Positions 31,946 through 40,892 of a stretch of 64,000 nt of DNA are shown piece after piece. Made by a program: the position numbers and the translations under genes. The stretch lies in contig NZ_PZJM01000004.1 in NCBI RefSeq assembly GCF_003206045.1, positions 471,274-535,273 of the forward strand. Reading direction: 5' to 3'. The DNA is from Salinicola lusitanus. GTDB lineage: Bacteria; Pseudomonadota; Gammaproteobacteria; Pseudomonadales; Halomonadaceae. The number at the start of each line of letters is the position of its first letter. Positions within the stretch are counted from its first letter, which is position 1. The notes beneath the pieces were generated by a model that did not search any database, was not told the origin of the DNA, and saw only the letters and a list, made by a program, of their open reading frames with translations.

Positions 31946-32018
31946 TGAACGTCATCCTCTTGTCGGTGAGCCCCGCGCCGGTGGGCAGGCGGGGCTGGTC
32001 GGCGTACAATCCACTGCA

Positions 32019-32106
32019 CTGGATAGGGGTGCCCGGTCAACGGGCTGAGAGTGCCATGCACAACCCTGGAACCTGAACCGGCTAATACCGGCGGAGGAAA
32101 TGCCAG
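32019..32106 (+). promoter_or_regulatory. TPP (THI-box) riboswitch
   Basis: Conserved pieces occur in order: AGGGGTGCCC (about 32025-32034), GGGCTGAGAG (about 32042-32051), ACCCTGGAACCTGAACCGG, CTAATACCGG and CGGAGGAAATG (about 32090-32101). CTGG (32019-32022) and CCAG (32103-32106) close helix P1. TPP binding lowers expression of the thiZXY genes that follow. A TACAAT -10 box lies at 32005-32010. Confidence 0.95.
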
Positions 32107-32147
32107 CAGTTCTCGCATGACTCCGCCCGCGCCCACAGGGAGCTGTC

Positions 32148-32891
32148 ATGCCACCGCCCGGACTCATCGTCCGCGATGCCTCGCTGACTTTCGGCGACCG
32201 CCCGCTGTTTCAAGCCCTCCAGGCACGATTCGACGCTGGCAGTTGGACCTGCCTGCTGGGCCGCAGCGGCAGCGGCAAGAGTTCGCTGCTGCGAATGATC
32301 GCCAGCCTGAGACTGCCAGACAACCACCATCTCGTTCTCGATACCAGCGATGGTGCCCCGCTGAGGGGTCGGCTAGCCTGGATGGCTCAGCAGGATCTTC
32401 TCGTTCCCTGGCACCGGGTGATCGGCAACGTCATGCTCAGCGCCCACTGGCGCGGCCGCCCCACCGCTCGGGATCGGCAGCGCGCCGAGCGACTGCTGGC
32501 CCAGGTCGGATTGGTCGACAAGGCCAGCCATTGGCCTGATGAACTCTCCGGCGGCCAGCGCCAGCGAGTCGCCCTCGCCCGAACCCTGTTCGAGGATGCC
32601 AGCGTGGTGCTGATGGACGAGCCGTTCTCCGCCGTCGATGCCATCACCCGACTGGAACTCCATGACCTTGCCAGCAGACTTCTGGACGGGCGCACCGTGA
32701 TCATGGTGACGCACGACCCGCTCGAAGCGCTCCGCCTGGCCGACCGAATCCTGATCCTGCAGGGAGAGCCCGCGCGACTGGTATCGATGCCGGTGCCGGA
32801 AGGCCCCCGCCCCCGCCCGCTCGACAACAGCGAACTGCCGCAGCGCCAGGCCCAACTGGTGGCCGAACTGCGGGAGGAGGCGCATGCCTGA
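32148..32891 (+). CDS. thiZ: Thiamine-precursor ABC transporter, ATPase (ThiZ)
   Basis: A 247-residue ABC ATPase with Walker A GRSGSGKSS, Q-loop region MAQQDLLVPW, signature LSGGQRQRV and Walker B VVLMDEPF. Together with the two next genes and the TPP riboswitch, it is the ATPase of the ThiXYZ importer for hydroxymethylpyrimidine or its formylamino precursor. It overlaps thiX by 8 nt. The riboswitch leader ends about 40 nt before its start. Confidence 0.85.
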   Translation: MPPPGLIVRDASLTFGDRPLFQALQARFDAGSWTCLLGRSGSGKSSLLRMIASLRLPDNHHLVLDTSDGAPLRGRLAWMAQQDLLVPWHRVIGNVMLSAHWRGRPTARDRQRAERLLAQVGLVDKASHWPDELSGGQRQRVALARTLFEDASVVLMDEPFSAVDAITRLELHDLASRLLDGRTVIMVTHDPLEALRLADRILILQGEPARLVSMPVPEGPRPRPLDNSELPQRQAQLVAELREEAHA

Positions 32892-33660
32892 TCGAGCGCT
32901 CTGGAGACGGTTGGGACGTCCGCTGCTGGCACTCGCCACGCTCGCGGCAATCTGGCAACTGGTACTGACCCTGACCGGGGTACCACGCTACATCCTGCCC
33001 TCGCCGGCGGCTGTCGCCAATGCGCTGTTCGAACACCGCGGGCTGCTGGCTCATCATGCCGCCATCACCGCCATCGAGATCGTGGCAGGGCTGATCGGCG
33101 GCATCCTGCTGGGTCTGACAACGGCACTGGCACTGGCCCGGTTCCGTGCCCTTCGTCGAACGCTGCTACCGCTGCTGTTGATCAGTCAGGCCATTCCGCT
33201 GTTCGCGCTGGCCCCTATTCTGATGCTGTGGCTGGGTTACGGCCTGGGCCCGAAGATACTGATGGCGATGGTGATCATCTATTTCCCGGTCGCCTCCACC
33301 GGCTACGACGGCCTGCGTCAGACGCCCCAGGGCTGGCTCGACCTGGCCCGCACCTTCGGCCTGAGCCGGCGGCAACAGCTGCTGAAGGTCCAGTTGCCGG
33401 CCGCCCTGCCGGCACTCGCTTCTGGCCTGCGCATGGCGGCAAGCGCGGCGCCGATCGGCGCGGTGATCGGCGAGTGGGTAGGCGCCAGCCAGGGGCTGGG
33501 CTACCTGATGCTCAACGCCAACGCGCGGCTGCAGATCGACCTGATGTTCGCGGCGCTGGTGGTACTCGTCACCTTCGCCGTACTGCTCTATTTCGGCGTC
33601 GATGCGGCCTTGAGGGTGGCGATGCCCTGGCAGCGGGATCGCACGACCCCCGACCAGTGA
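32884..33660 (+). CDS. thiX: Thiamine-precursor ABC transporter, permease (ThiX)
   Basis: The 258-residue permease has six predicted membrane helices and the cytoplasmic coupling motif of BPD-type importers (GWLDLARTFGLSRRQ followed by LPAALPALASGLR). The early RYILPSPAAV is typical of SsuC/ThiX-type permeases. It forms the channel for the ThiZ ATPase and ThiY binding protein. It overlaps thiZ and lies about 70 nt before thiY. Confidence 0.85.
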   Translation: MPDRALWRRLGRPLLALATLAAIWQLVLTLTGVPRYILPSPAAVANALFEHRGLLAHHAAITAIEIVAGLIGGILLGLTTALALARFRALRRTLLPLLLISQAIPLFALAPILMLWLGYGLGPKILMAMVIIYFPVASTGYDGLRQTPQGWLDLARTFGLSRRQQLLKVQLPAALPALASGLRMAASAAPIGAVIGEWVGASQGLGYLMLNANARLQIDLMFAALVVLVTFAVLLYFGVDAALRVAMPWQRDRTTPDQ

Positions 33661-33731
33661 GACGTGAACGCCGCCGACCGCCACGCGCCGAAACGGCTGA
33701 AGAAACAGCAATGGATAAAAAGGAACAGGCA

Positions 33732-34742
33732 ATGACAAAGACGTTTTCCCATCTATGGCGCCGCAGTCTGGCGACGGGCCTGGCCCTGATCGCCCTGGCC
33801 TCCGCCCTGCCCGCACTGGCGCAGGAGACCGGCGACGATCTTGCACCACCACAGATGATCCCGCTGAGCGTGATGCTCGACTGGTACGTCAATCCCGTCC
33901 ATGCGCCGATCATCATCGCCCAGCAGCGCGGGTTATTCGAGAAACGTGGCCTGGATGTGGACATTCAGGCCCCGGCCGACCCCAGCGTTCCACCCAAGCT
34001 GGTCGCCGCCGGGCGGATCGATCTCGCCGTCAGCTATCAGCCCCAGCTCCATCTCCAGGTCGACCAAGGGCTCCCCGTCGTCCGTGTCGGCACCTTGATC
34101 GCGACGCCGCTGAACGCGTTGCTGGTGCGTGCGGACAGCGGCGTCGACGACATCTCCCAGCTCAAGGGGAAAAAGATCGGATACTCGGTCGGTGGCGTCG
34201 AGGAGGTGCTGCTCGCGGCCATGCTGGAGCACAACGGCCTGAGCCTGGATGACGTCGAGATGGTCAACGTCAATTTTTCGCTGACGCCGGCGCTGATCAG
34301 CGAAAAGGTCGATGCCGTGACCGGGGCATTCCGCAACTTCGAACCGGCCCAGATGAAACAGGAGGGTGTCGAGAGCAAGGCGTTCTATATCGAGGAGCAG
34401 GGTGTCCCCGACTACGACGAACTGATCTTCGTGGCCAACCGTGAAACCCTCGACCAGCACCGCGATGCGGACCGGCGGTTCATGGAAGCCATTGGCGAGG
34501 CGACATCCTGGATCATCAATCATCCGGATCAGGCCTGGCAGAGCTTCATCGGCTACGATCCGGCGCTGGACACCCCCTTGAATGCCGCTGCCTGGAAGGC
34601 GACCCTGCCCCGTTTCGCGCTGCGCCCTGCCGCGCTGGACGCCAAGCGCTATCGCGATTTCGAGGCGTTTCTGCTGGAGCGGGCCCAGATCAAGGCGCAG
34701 AGCCCAGTTTCTCGCCTGGCGGTGGATCTCAACGCGCCGTAG
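33732..34742 (+). CDS. thiY: Thiamine-precursor binding protein (ThiY)
   Basis: ATG 33732 with AAGGA upstream gives 336 residues; an in-frame ATG at 33711 would only lengthen the leader. A signal peptide (LATGLALIALASALPALA) precedes an NMT1/THI5-like binding domain: LDWYVNPVHAPIIIAQQRG, then GRIDLAVSYQPQ, as in ThiY. It binds the pyrimidine thiamine precursor in the periplasm and gives it to ThiXZ. It is the last gene clearly in the riboswitch operon. Confidence 0.85.
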   Translation: MTKTFSHLWRRSLATGLALIALASALPALAQETGDDLAPPQMIPLSVMLDWYVNPVHAPIIIAQQRGLFEKRGLDVDIQAPADPSVPPKLVAAGRIDLAVSYQPQLHLQVDQGLPVVRVGTLIATPLNALLVRADSGVDDISQLKGKKIGYSVGGVEEVLLAAMLEHNGLSLDDVEMVNVNFSLTPALISEKVDAVTGAFRNFEPAQMKQEGVESKAFYIEEQGVPDYDELIFVANRETLDQHRDADRRFMEAIGEATSWIINHPDQAWQSFIGYDPALDTPLNAAAWKATLPRFALRPAALDAKRYRDFEAFLLERAQIKAQSPVSRLAVDLNAP

Positions 34743-34766
34743 CGAAAAATCGGCTAGATTGTTGAT

Positions 34767-35666
34767 ATGACTTCAAGATCATCAGCTTACGAGCCGCTAC
34801 TCTACGATCCGCGGCAGGATCCGAGCCGCACCCTGCCCAGCACGACCCTTCAGGACCTGGGCGCGTTACCCGCGCGCCCGGGCGTCTACGTCTTCTTCGG
34901 CAGCAATGAGCTGCCGCTCTACGTCGGCAAGAGCGTCGACATCCGCAGCCGCGTCCGTAGCCATGTCCAGCAGCCGGTATCCAGAAGACACGCCCAGATG
35001 GTAGCGCAGGCTCAGCGTGTCGCCTGGCTACGCACCAGCGGCGACCTCGGGGCCCAACTCCTGGAAGCGGACCTGATCAAGCGCTGGATACCGCTCTACA
35101 ACCGGCAACTTCGCAAGCGGACACGCATGGTGAGCTGGAACTGGCCCCAGGGCGAAGCGCAGCCGACGCTGACCGACGGCCAGTGGGTGGTCACGGCTCG
35201 CTCCCGGTTCCATGGCCTGTTTCGTAATCGTCGCGACGCCCAGATGACGTTGCGGGATATTGCCAACCAGGAGTCGCTCTGCCTCCAGGTGCTGGGGCTG
35301 GAGAAAGGAGCGGGTCGCTGTTTTGGCTATCAGATCGGCCGCTGTCTGGGCGCATGCTGCGGCGCGGAACCTCGGGAGGCCCACACCCGGAGAGCACGCG
35401 ACGCGATGGAACGGCTGCGTATCGAGAACTGGCCGTGGCCCGGTCGCGTCGCCTTCCGGGAGAGCGGGCCCGATGGCGACGTCGGGCTGCATGTCGTCGA
35501 TCACTGGCACTATCAGGGCAGCGTCCAGCGGCTCGAAAACCTGCAGGCCCTCCCCGACGCCCGCGGCTTCGACATCGACACCTACCGCATTCTCAACCGC
35601 TTCCTCTCGGCGCCCGACGGCAGGATCGAGCCGATCCCGATCGATGGCGAGATCGACTTGGCATGA
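34767..35666 (+). CDS. cho: Cho, UvrC-like GIY-YIG excinuclease
   Basis: The 299-residue protein has a UvrC-type GIY-YIG domain near residues 36-110: PGVYVFFGSNELPLYVGKS, R-S-R-V-R-S-H and LLEADLIKRWIPLYN. It lacks the UvrB-binding and RNase H-like C-terminal domains of full UvrC. Size and layout match E. coli Cho (295), which makes the 3' incision in nucleotide excision repair. Unlike E. coli cho, no LexA box is seen before it; 24 nt separate it from thiY, so it may share that transcript. Confidence 0.85.
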   Translation: MTSRSSAYEPLLYDPRQDPSRTLPSTTLQDLGALPARPGVYVFFGSNELPLYVGKSVDIRSRVRSHVQQPVSRRHAQMVAQAQRVAWLRTSGDLGAQLLEADLIKRWIPLYNRQLRKRTRMVSWNWPQGEAQPTLTDGQWVVTARSRFHGLFRNRRDAQMTLRDIANQESLCLQVLGLEKGAGRCFGYQIGRCLGACCGAEPREAHTRRARDAMERLRIENWPWPGRVAFRESGPDGDVGLHVVDHWHYQGSVQRLENLQALPDARGFDIDTYRILNRFLSAPDGRIEPIPIDGEIDLA

Positions 35667-35693
35667 TGCCGACGCGGCCGAGAAGCCACGCCG

Positions 35694-36485
35694 TCACGAG
35701 TTGGCGATGAACCGATTGACGGCGTCCCGAAACGCGTCGGGCTGTTCGGCGTGAAGCCAGTGCCCCGCGCCTTCCAGTGTCTGCCACTCGATGTTGGGCA
35801 TCACCGCCTCGACCGTATCGCGATGACGATCCTGCACGTAGGGTGAGGCACCACCGCGAATCAACAGCGCCGGGCCCTCGAAAGGCCGGTCGCCGTCTGG
35901 TGGCGCGATGATGTCCTCGTACCCGGCACCGATTTCGTCGAGGCCGACGCGCCAGTGCATGACCCCATCGTCGCCGCGAAGCAGATTGGTCGCCAGGAAC
36001 TGACAGGTGGCGGCATCGTCGATCTCTTCCTGCATCAGCGCCATGGCATCGCGCCGCGAGGTCGGCCTGCCCGCCTCGACCCGTCGCATCGCGGCGAAGA
36101 CGTCATCGTGGCCGTGATCGTAGGCGACAGGCGCAATATCGGCGACGATCAAATGCGCCACCCGTGCCGGGTTCGACCGGGCCAGCGTCATGGCGACCTT
36201 ACCGCCCATCGAGTGGCCCAGCAGGTCGAACTGTTCGATGCCGAGATCGTCCAGCAGCGCGATGACGTCGGCCGCCATCGCCGCATACCGCATTCCCTCG
36301 ACGTGGGGCGAGCGTCCATGATTGCGCAGGTCAACCGCAACCACGCGACGATCGTCCTGCCACTGCTTGATATGGGAGCGCCAGTTGTCCGCGCTACCGA
36401 ACAGGCCATGCAGCACGACCAGCGGTAACGCCGAGCTCTCTCCGTCCGGTGCGCCGGTATCGATACAGTGAAGTTGCAACGTCAT
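35694..36485 (-). CDS. ybfF: Alpha/beta hydrolase, YbfF-type esterase
   Basis: The 263-residue protein has the alpha/beta hydrolase series: LHGLFGSADNW (oxyanion site), DLRNHGRSPH, GHSMGGKVA with nucleophile Ser (about residue 93), and GAGHWLHAEQP with the catalytic His. The pattern L-F-G-S-A-D-N-W and D-L-R-N-H-G-R-S is typical of YbfF. E. coli YbfF hydrolyses short acyl and palmitoyl-CoA-like esters in tests. It runs convergent to cho with 27 nt between. Confidence 0.85.
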   Translation of the reverse strand: MTLQLHCIDTGAPDGESSALPLVVLHGLFGSADNWRSHIKQWQDDRRVVAVDLRNHGRSPHVEGMRYAAMAADVIALLDDLGIEQFDLLGHSMGGKVAMTLARSNPARVAHLIVADIAPVAYDHGHDDVFAAMRRVEAGRPTSRRDAMALMQEEIDDAATCQFLATNLLRGDDGVMHWRVGLDEIGAGYEDIIAPPDGDRPFEGPALLIRGGASPYVQDRHRDTVEAVMPNIEWQTLEGAGHWLHAEQPDAFRDAVNRFIANS

Positions 36486-36555
36486 CCCTCCCGAGATCCG
36501 ATTCGGCAGCCGGAACGGCCACCGCTTCCCTCCCTAGAATAACAAAGACAGCCGG

Positions 36556-37236
36556 TTATCCCCGCCCGCGCGACATGCCCGGCAGATTGACCTGATCGCC
36601 CCGCGTCAGCAGGCGACGGCCAAGATAGGCCAGCAGTGCGCCGTAGAGTGGCAGGAAGAAGATCAGGCTGATCGATAGTTTCACCGCATAATCGAACCAG
36701 GCGATTTCCACCCAGTGCTGACGCATGAAGGGGTCCGGGCCCTGCCAGAAGGCGATGGCGAAGAAGGCGAAGGTGTCCGCCAGGTTGCCGGCGATCGTGG
36801 ACAAGGTCGGCGCGACCCACCAGGCGCGAAGCCTGCGCAGCCGATCGAAAACATGGATATCGAGCAGCTGACCCAGGACGTAGGCCATGAAGCTCGCCAG
36901 CGCGATGCGTCCGACGAAGAGATTCCATGCCATCAGTGCTTCGAATCCCTGGAAGCGCCCCTGCTGGAACAGCACGGATACCGCGTAGGAGATCAGCAGC
37001 GCAGGCACCATGACCCCGGCGACGATTCTTCTTGCCGCTGGCTTGCCGAACAGCCGCACCGTCAGATCGGTTGCCAGGAAGATGAACGGAAAGCTGAAAG
37101 CGCCCCAGGTGGTATGCAAGCCCCACAGGGTGAAAGGGAGTTGAACCAGATAGTTGCTGGCTGTGATCACCAGCACGTGGAAGCTCACCAGGCAGAGCAA
37201 GGCGAATCGAAGTTGACGGTTGTCGAGTGCAAGCAT
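36556..37236 (-). CDS. yhhQ: Queuosine precursor transporter YhhQ
   Basis: A 226-residue membrane protein with six predicted helices and the family pattern: ITASNYLVQLPF, FPFIFLATDLTVRLFGK (the F-x-x-T-D motif) and GNLADTFAFFAIAFW. YhhQ/QueT-type proteins import queuine precursors (preQ0 and preQ1). Upstream on its strand is a hairpin (near 37287-37310) but not a preQ1 riboswitch by the usual signature. The gene stands 70 nt after ybfF's start on the same strand. Confidence 0.85.
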   Translation of the reverse strand: MLALDNRQLRFALLCLVSFHVLVITASNYLVQLPFTLWGLHTTWGAFSFPFIFLATDLTVRLFGKPAARRIVAGVMVPALLISYAVSVLFQQGRFQGFEALMAWNLFVGRIALASFMAYVLGQLLDIHVFDRLRRLRAWWVAPTLSTIAGNLADTFAFFAIAFWQGPDPFMRQHWVEIAWFDYAVKLSISLIFFLPLYGALLAYLGRRLLTRGDQVNLPGMSRGRG

Positions 37237-37415
37237 GAGAAACCTTTTTCGTCTGCCGTGGCGCTGCGGAAGGCGATCTACCGGCGCCAGGCCGAGGGGT
37301 TAGGGAACCCTCTGGGTGATAAAGGAGCGATTCAGACGATCAGAAGCGGGCGCGAATTATAGGGATCCCGGCGCACGAGCACCAGCCCTGCCATCAAGAG
37401 ACACATCAAAAACCA

Positions 37416-37445
37416 TTGTAACTTTAAGTTACATTAGGCTAATAT
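37416..37445 (+). promoter_or_regulatory. Promoter and double palindrome before the ArsR-type gene
   Basis: TTGTAA (37416-37421), an 18-nt spacer and TAATAT (37440-37445) form a promoter. TGTAACTT-T-AAGTTACA (37417-37433) is a perfect 17-bp palindrome over the -35, and ATTAG-G-CTAAT (37433-37443) another over the -10. Two palindromes in one promoter suit binding of two repressor dimers. The gap up to 37508 holds no gene. Confidence 0.7.
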
Positions 37446-37508
37446 CAGAAACCCTGAACATGAGGTTCAGCGGCGGCGATCCGCCCAGCGTGCTTGGGAA
37501 TTTTGACT

Positions 37509-37811
37509 ATGACGACAATGGCTGCCCCACTGGGAGACCACCAGATTGGCCCAGCGACCGCCACGCTAAAGGCCGTCGCCAACGAGAGCCGGCTACGCAT
37601 ACTCTGTCTTCTGATGCAGGGAGAGCGCTCCGTTACACAGATCAATCAGGAGATGACGCTCAGCCAGTCGGCGCTCTCCCAGCATCTTGCCGTGCTACGC
37701 CAGGAACGCCTGGTGACGACGCGCCGCAGCTCTCAGGTGATCTACTACTCGCTGCGCGGCAATGTGGCCGAGCGTTTGATTCGGACACTCGGTGAACTGG
37801 ATATCGCGTAG
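37509..37811 (+). CDS. ArsR/SmtB-family transcriptional regulator
   Basis: ATG 37509 gives 100 residues (a TTG at 37494 is possible). The winged-helix is clear: ANESRLRILCLLMQGERSV, then the recognition helix MTLSQSALSQHLAVLRQE and the wing VTTRRSSQVIYYSL. The metal-binding motif C-V-C of ArsR/SmtB is absent from helix 3 (the single Cys lies before it), so it is closer to non-metal members of the BigR type. It likely binds the palindromes in its own promoter. No operon partner follows. Confidence 0.85.
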   Translation: MTTMAAPLGDHQIGPATATLKAVANESRLRILCLLMQGERSVTQINQEMTLSQSALSQHLAVLRQERLVTTRRSSQVIYYSLRGNVAERLIRTLGELDIA

Positions 37812-37821
37812 CTGGCGATAG

Positions 37822-38862
37822 CTAGCGACGTTCCCAGCGCAGGTCATCGACCCGCTGCAGCACGCGATCGATGCAATTTTCCATACTGCCTTCCACCCCC
37901 TTGCCCAGCCTTCCCAGCAGGCCGGGGCGAGATGCCAGCGACACTTTCAGTATTCGCGCTCGATCTGCCTGCCGCCCCAGTAGATAGGCATCGCTGGTGC
38001 CCACCGCATCGACCAGTCCCGCTTCCAGGGCTTCACTCCCATACCAGATCTCCCCGGTCGCGACTCGCTCGATATCCAGCGCGGGGCGACGGGCGGCCAC
38101 GTAACGCTTGAACAGGTCGTGGGTGGACTCGAGGTCCTCGATGAACTTGGTCCGGCCTTCCTCGCTGTTTTCGCCCAGCACGGTCAGGGTCCGCTTGTAG
38201 CGCCCCGCCGTCAGGAGCTCGACATCCACGTCGTGCCGTTTCAGCAGCCGGTGAACGTTGGGTATCTGCGCCACGACGCCGATCGAACCGATCACGGCAA
38301 AAGGTGCCGCGATGAGATGGTTGGCGCAGCAGGCCATCATGTAACCGCCGCTGGCGGCAACCTTGTCGACGCACACCGTCAGCCGTGCGCCCGCATCACG
38401 CAGGCGATCCAGCTGCGCCGCGGCCAACCCGTAGCTGTGCACCAGCCCGCCGCCGGACTGCAGGCGCAACACGATCTCGTCTCCATCGCGAAGCTCCTCC
38501 AGCAGCAGGGATACCAGCTCGGCCAGCGCCGGTGTGCCCGAGGCCTTGAGGTCGCCATCGAAATCGAGGACCCACACACGCTCCGGGTCCTGCGAGGTCC
38601 CCTGCTTGTCTGCCTGCTTGGCAGCTTTACGCAGCCGCTTGGCCAGCTGTCGGCGACGCGCTTTGGGCTCGGCGGCCAGGCGCAATTGTCGAGATCGGCG
38701 CTGAAACCGCTCATCGAGCTCCGTGACCGTCAACTTGGCTTCATTGTCGCCCCGACCTCGACGCCGCCCCTGAGCCATCAGCGCCAGAATGATCCCGATG
38801 GCGACGACCAGCGTTACCGTCTTCGCCAGAAAGAGGCCGTATTCGGCCAGCCATTCGATCAC
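37822..38862 (-). CDS. sohB: SohB, inner-membrane signal peptide peptidase-like protease
   Basis: From GTG 38862, with AAGGAG upstream, 346 residues (E. coli SohB: 349). One or two N-terminal membrane helices (about 5-30) are followed by a basic linker and the S49 peptidase domain: GGGLVHSYGLA, then DKVAASGGYMMAC with catalytic Ser and GRYKRTLTVLGENSEEG with the Lys. A longer frame to 38910 lacks a good start. SohB cleaves membrane-associated peptides. It is divergent from the SCP2 gene. Confidence 0.9.
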   Translation of the reverse strand: MIEWLAEYGLFLAKTVTLVVAIGIILALMAQGRRRGRGDNEAKLTVTELDERFQRRSRQLRLAAEPKARRRQLAKRLRKAAKQADKQGTSQDPERVWVLDFDGDLKASGTPALAELVSLLLEELRDGDEIVLRLQSGGGLVHSYGLAAAQLDRLRDAGARLTVCVDKVAASGGYMMACCANHLIAAPFAVIGSIGVVAQIPNVHRLLKRHDVDVELLTAGRYKRTLTVLGENSEEGRTKFIEDLESTHDLFKRYVAARRPALDIERVATGEIWYGSEALEAGLVDAVGTSDAYLLGRQADRARILKVSLASRPGLLGRLGKGVEGSMENCIDRVLQRVDDLRWERR

Positions 38863-38990
38863 GTCACACTCCTTGGTTCGGAAACTTCTTCGGTTTGAGC
38901 AACTCGCCACAGGCGATTAAGCTGCTCCGGCGCTTGCGTGCCGATACCGGCAATGATCTGCTTAGCGCTTCTGCCACGGGAGATGTCATC

Positions 38991-39311
38991 ATGAACGACG
39001 ATCCATTGATCGCCAAACTCAGGGCCCGATTCGACGCCGAGGCGGCCGAGGGCGTTTCGGCCATCTATCAGTTCGATCTCGACGATGTCGACGATTACCA
39101 CATGACCATCGAAGACGGTTCGCTCGACATCCAGCCCGGCCGCCATCCGACTCCCGGCGTCACCATCACCAGCGACACGGCAACGCTGATGGCACTGGTC
39201 AGGAAGGAGCTCAACTCGATGCAGGCGTTGCTCACGGGCAAGGTCAAGGTCAAGGGCGACATCGGACTCGCGAGCCGCCTGCCCAAGCTCTTCGCCAAAT
39301 CCAGTCGCTGA
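38991..39311 (+). CDS. SCP2 sterol-binding domain protein
   Basis: ATG 38991 with GGGAGAT upstream gives 106 residues; an in-frame TTG at 38895 is less likely. The whole protein is an SCP2 domain: YQFDLDDVDDYHMTIEDGS, then ITSDTATLMALV and GKVKVKGDIGLASRLPKLF, the end pattern of the family. Bacterial SCP2 proteins bind lipids or acyl groups; substrate unknown. It ends 8 nt before the convergent nudC end. Confidence 0.85.
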   Translation: MNDDPLIAKLRARFDAEAAEGVSAIYQFDLDDVDDYHMTIEDGSLDIQPGRHPTPGVTITSDTATLMALVRKELNSMQALLTGKVKVKGDIGLASRLPKLFAKSSR

Positions 39312-39319
39312 GCCGCGGG

Positions 39320-40090
39320 TCAACGCACCGCAACCGCGCCCCGGTGGGTCTCGATCAATTGACGGGAAATCGAGTACGCCGGCGGCAGTTGCGGCAACGT
39401 CGTCGGGCTGAACCAGGCCGCATCCACGATCTCCTGGCCATCGATACGAATATCCCGGCTGGCCGCTTCGGCGAAGAAGCCCATCATCAAAGAGTGTGGG
39501 AATGGCCAGGACTGGCTCTTGAAAAAGCTGACCCGGCCGACGTTCACGCCCACCTCCTCCATGACCTCGCGGCGAACGGCGGCCTCCACGGCTTCTCCGG
39601 GTTCGATGAAACCCGCCAGGGTCGAATACCGCTGGGGCGGAAAGCGAGGGCTTCGCGCCAACAGCATATCCGTGCCATGGGTCACCAGCGTGATGATGCA
39701 GGGCGATATCCGCGGATAACCGCGCAAGCCGCAGTGGTCGCACTGCATCGCGAACTCATGGGTCAGGCGTCGGGTGGCATTGCCGCACCGTCCGCAGAAA
39801 CGATGGTCGCGTTCCCAGCGAGTGACCTGCAGTGCGGTCGCCAACAACTCGCTCTGCGCGACGCTCACCTGGGCCAGCCAGTCACGGAAGCCCGGCCAGT
39901 CGTCGCCGTCCGCCTCGACCACGACAGCGACCGGCTCGCCCTCCCAGTATCCCAGCCGCAGCGCCTGGTCCGGCCACCGCCGGCAATAACCGAGCATGCT
40001 GCCCGATTCGGCCGGCGCCACCCCAGTGGCGTTCATTCGCAGCAACCAGCCGCCGACGACGTCCATCGGGGGTATTTCCCGCCTTAGCAT
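39320..40090 (-). CDS. nudC: NAD+ diphosphatase / RNA deNADding enzyme NudC
   Basis: ATG 40090 shares one base with the dnaQ stop (TGATG) and gives 256 residues (E. coli NudC: 257). A zinc-binding part has C-G-R-C and C-D-H-C (about 98-116), then the Nudix box GFIEPGEAVEAAVRREVMEE with its Gly and Glu residues, and the NudC-type late motif SQSWPFPHSLMMGFFAEA, which sets NAD(H) specificity. It cleaves NAD and NAD-capped RNA to NMN. It is translationally coupled to dnaQ. Confidence 0.9.
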   Translation of the reverse strand: MLRREIPPMDVVGGWLLRMNATGVAPAESGSMLGYCRRWPDQALRLGYWEGEPVAVVVEADGDDWPGFRDWLAQVSVAQSELLATALQVTRWERDHRFCGRCGNATRRLTHEFAMQCDHCGLRGYPRISPCIITLVTHGTDMLLARSPRFPPQRYSTLAGFIEPGEAVEAAVRREVMEEVGVNVGRVSFFKSQSWPFPHSLMMGFFAEAASRDIRIDGQEIVDAAWFSPTTLPQLPPAYSISRQLIETHRGAVAVR

Positions 40091-40839
40091 CAGTGCTGGG
40101 TCTCCGCTGCCGTCAGCGCATCCCAGCGGCACTCGCCGGCCGCCTGACGAATCTGCTCGAGACGCTGATGGTGAGCCTGCCACTCGGCTTCGCTGGGTCG
40201 GGTGACCGCCAGGGTCAAGCCGTCGCGGTCGATACGCCGCAGCCCGCTGGCGCCGCCCGCCTCGCGATCGCCCCCCTCGTCGTTGCCTGCCAGCGACAGT
40301 GCGGTCTGCCCCCCGGTCATGGCGAGATAGACGTCGGCGAGGATCTCGGAGTCCAGCAGTGCGCCGTGAAGCACGCGTTGACCGTTGTCGATGTCGTAAC
40401 GCTTGCATAGCGCATCGAGGCTGTTGCGCTGTCCCGGGTGCATCTCGCGCGCCATCTTCAACGTATCCAGCACGCTGCAGTGCTCCGCCACCGGCCCCAG
40501 AACGGGTTCGCCGCGCGCTGCCTTCAGCAGTCTGAATTCATGATCGAAGAACCCGACATCGAAGGGCGCGTTGTGGATGACCAACTGCGCACCCCGCATG
40601 AACTCCCAGAGTTCGTCGGCGATCTGCGCGAACACCGGCTCGTTGGCGACCCGCTCGTTGGTGATGCCGTGAATCCCGATGGCTTCCGCCTCGATGTCCC
40701 GCTCGGGATTGACGTACTGGTGATAGGTCCGCCCCGTGAACCGGCGGTTGATCAGTTCGATACCACCGATCTCGATGATGCGATGGCCTTCACGCGGATC
40801 GATACCGGTGGTTTCCGTATCCATGACGATCTGGCGCAT
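40090..40839 (-). CDS. dnaQ: DNA polymerase III epsilon subunit (proofreading exonuclease)
   Basis: The 249-residue protein has the DEDDh exonuclease motifs: DTETTG near residue 7, HNAPFDVGFFDHEF, and the final HGALLDSEILADVYLA. The C-terminal tail (about 190-249) contacts the alpha subunit. It proofreads replication as part of the polymerase III core. It lies after rnhA on the same strand, as part of a gene order widely kept in gammaproteobacteria, and runs into nudC. Confidence 0.95.
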   Translation of the reverse strand: MRQIVMDTETTGIDPREGHRIIEIGGIELINRRFTGRTYHQYVNPERDIEAEAIGIHGITNERVANEPVFAQIADELWEFMRGAQLVIHNAPFDVGFFDHEFRLLKAARGEPVLGPVAEHCSVLDTLKMAREMHPGQRNSLDALCKRYDIDNGQRVLHGALLDSEILADVYLAMTGGQTALSLAGNDEGGDREAGGASGLRRIDRDGLTLAVTRPSEAEWQAHHQRLEQIRQAAGECRWDALTAAETQH

Positions 40840-40892
40840 GGTTGTCCTCGCTGTAGTCTGGCGGTATTCCTGTCATTGCGGACGGTAAATCG

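Noticed and set aside
37237-37340. Possible preQ1 riboswitch before yhhQ
   Set aside because: A hairpin with GAGGG/CCCTC-type arms exists, but the preQ1-I signature (ending in an A-rich tail with AACTAAGG) is not present.
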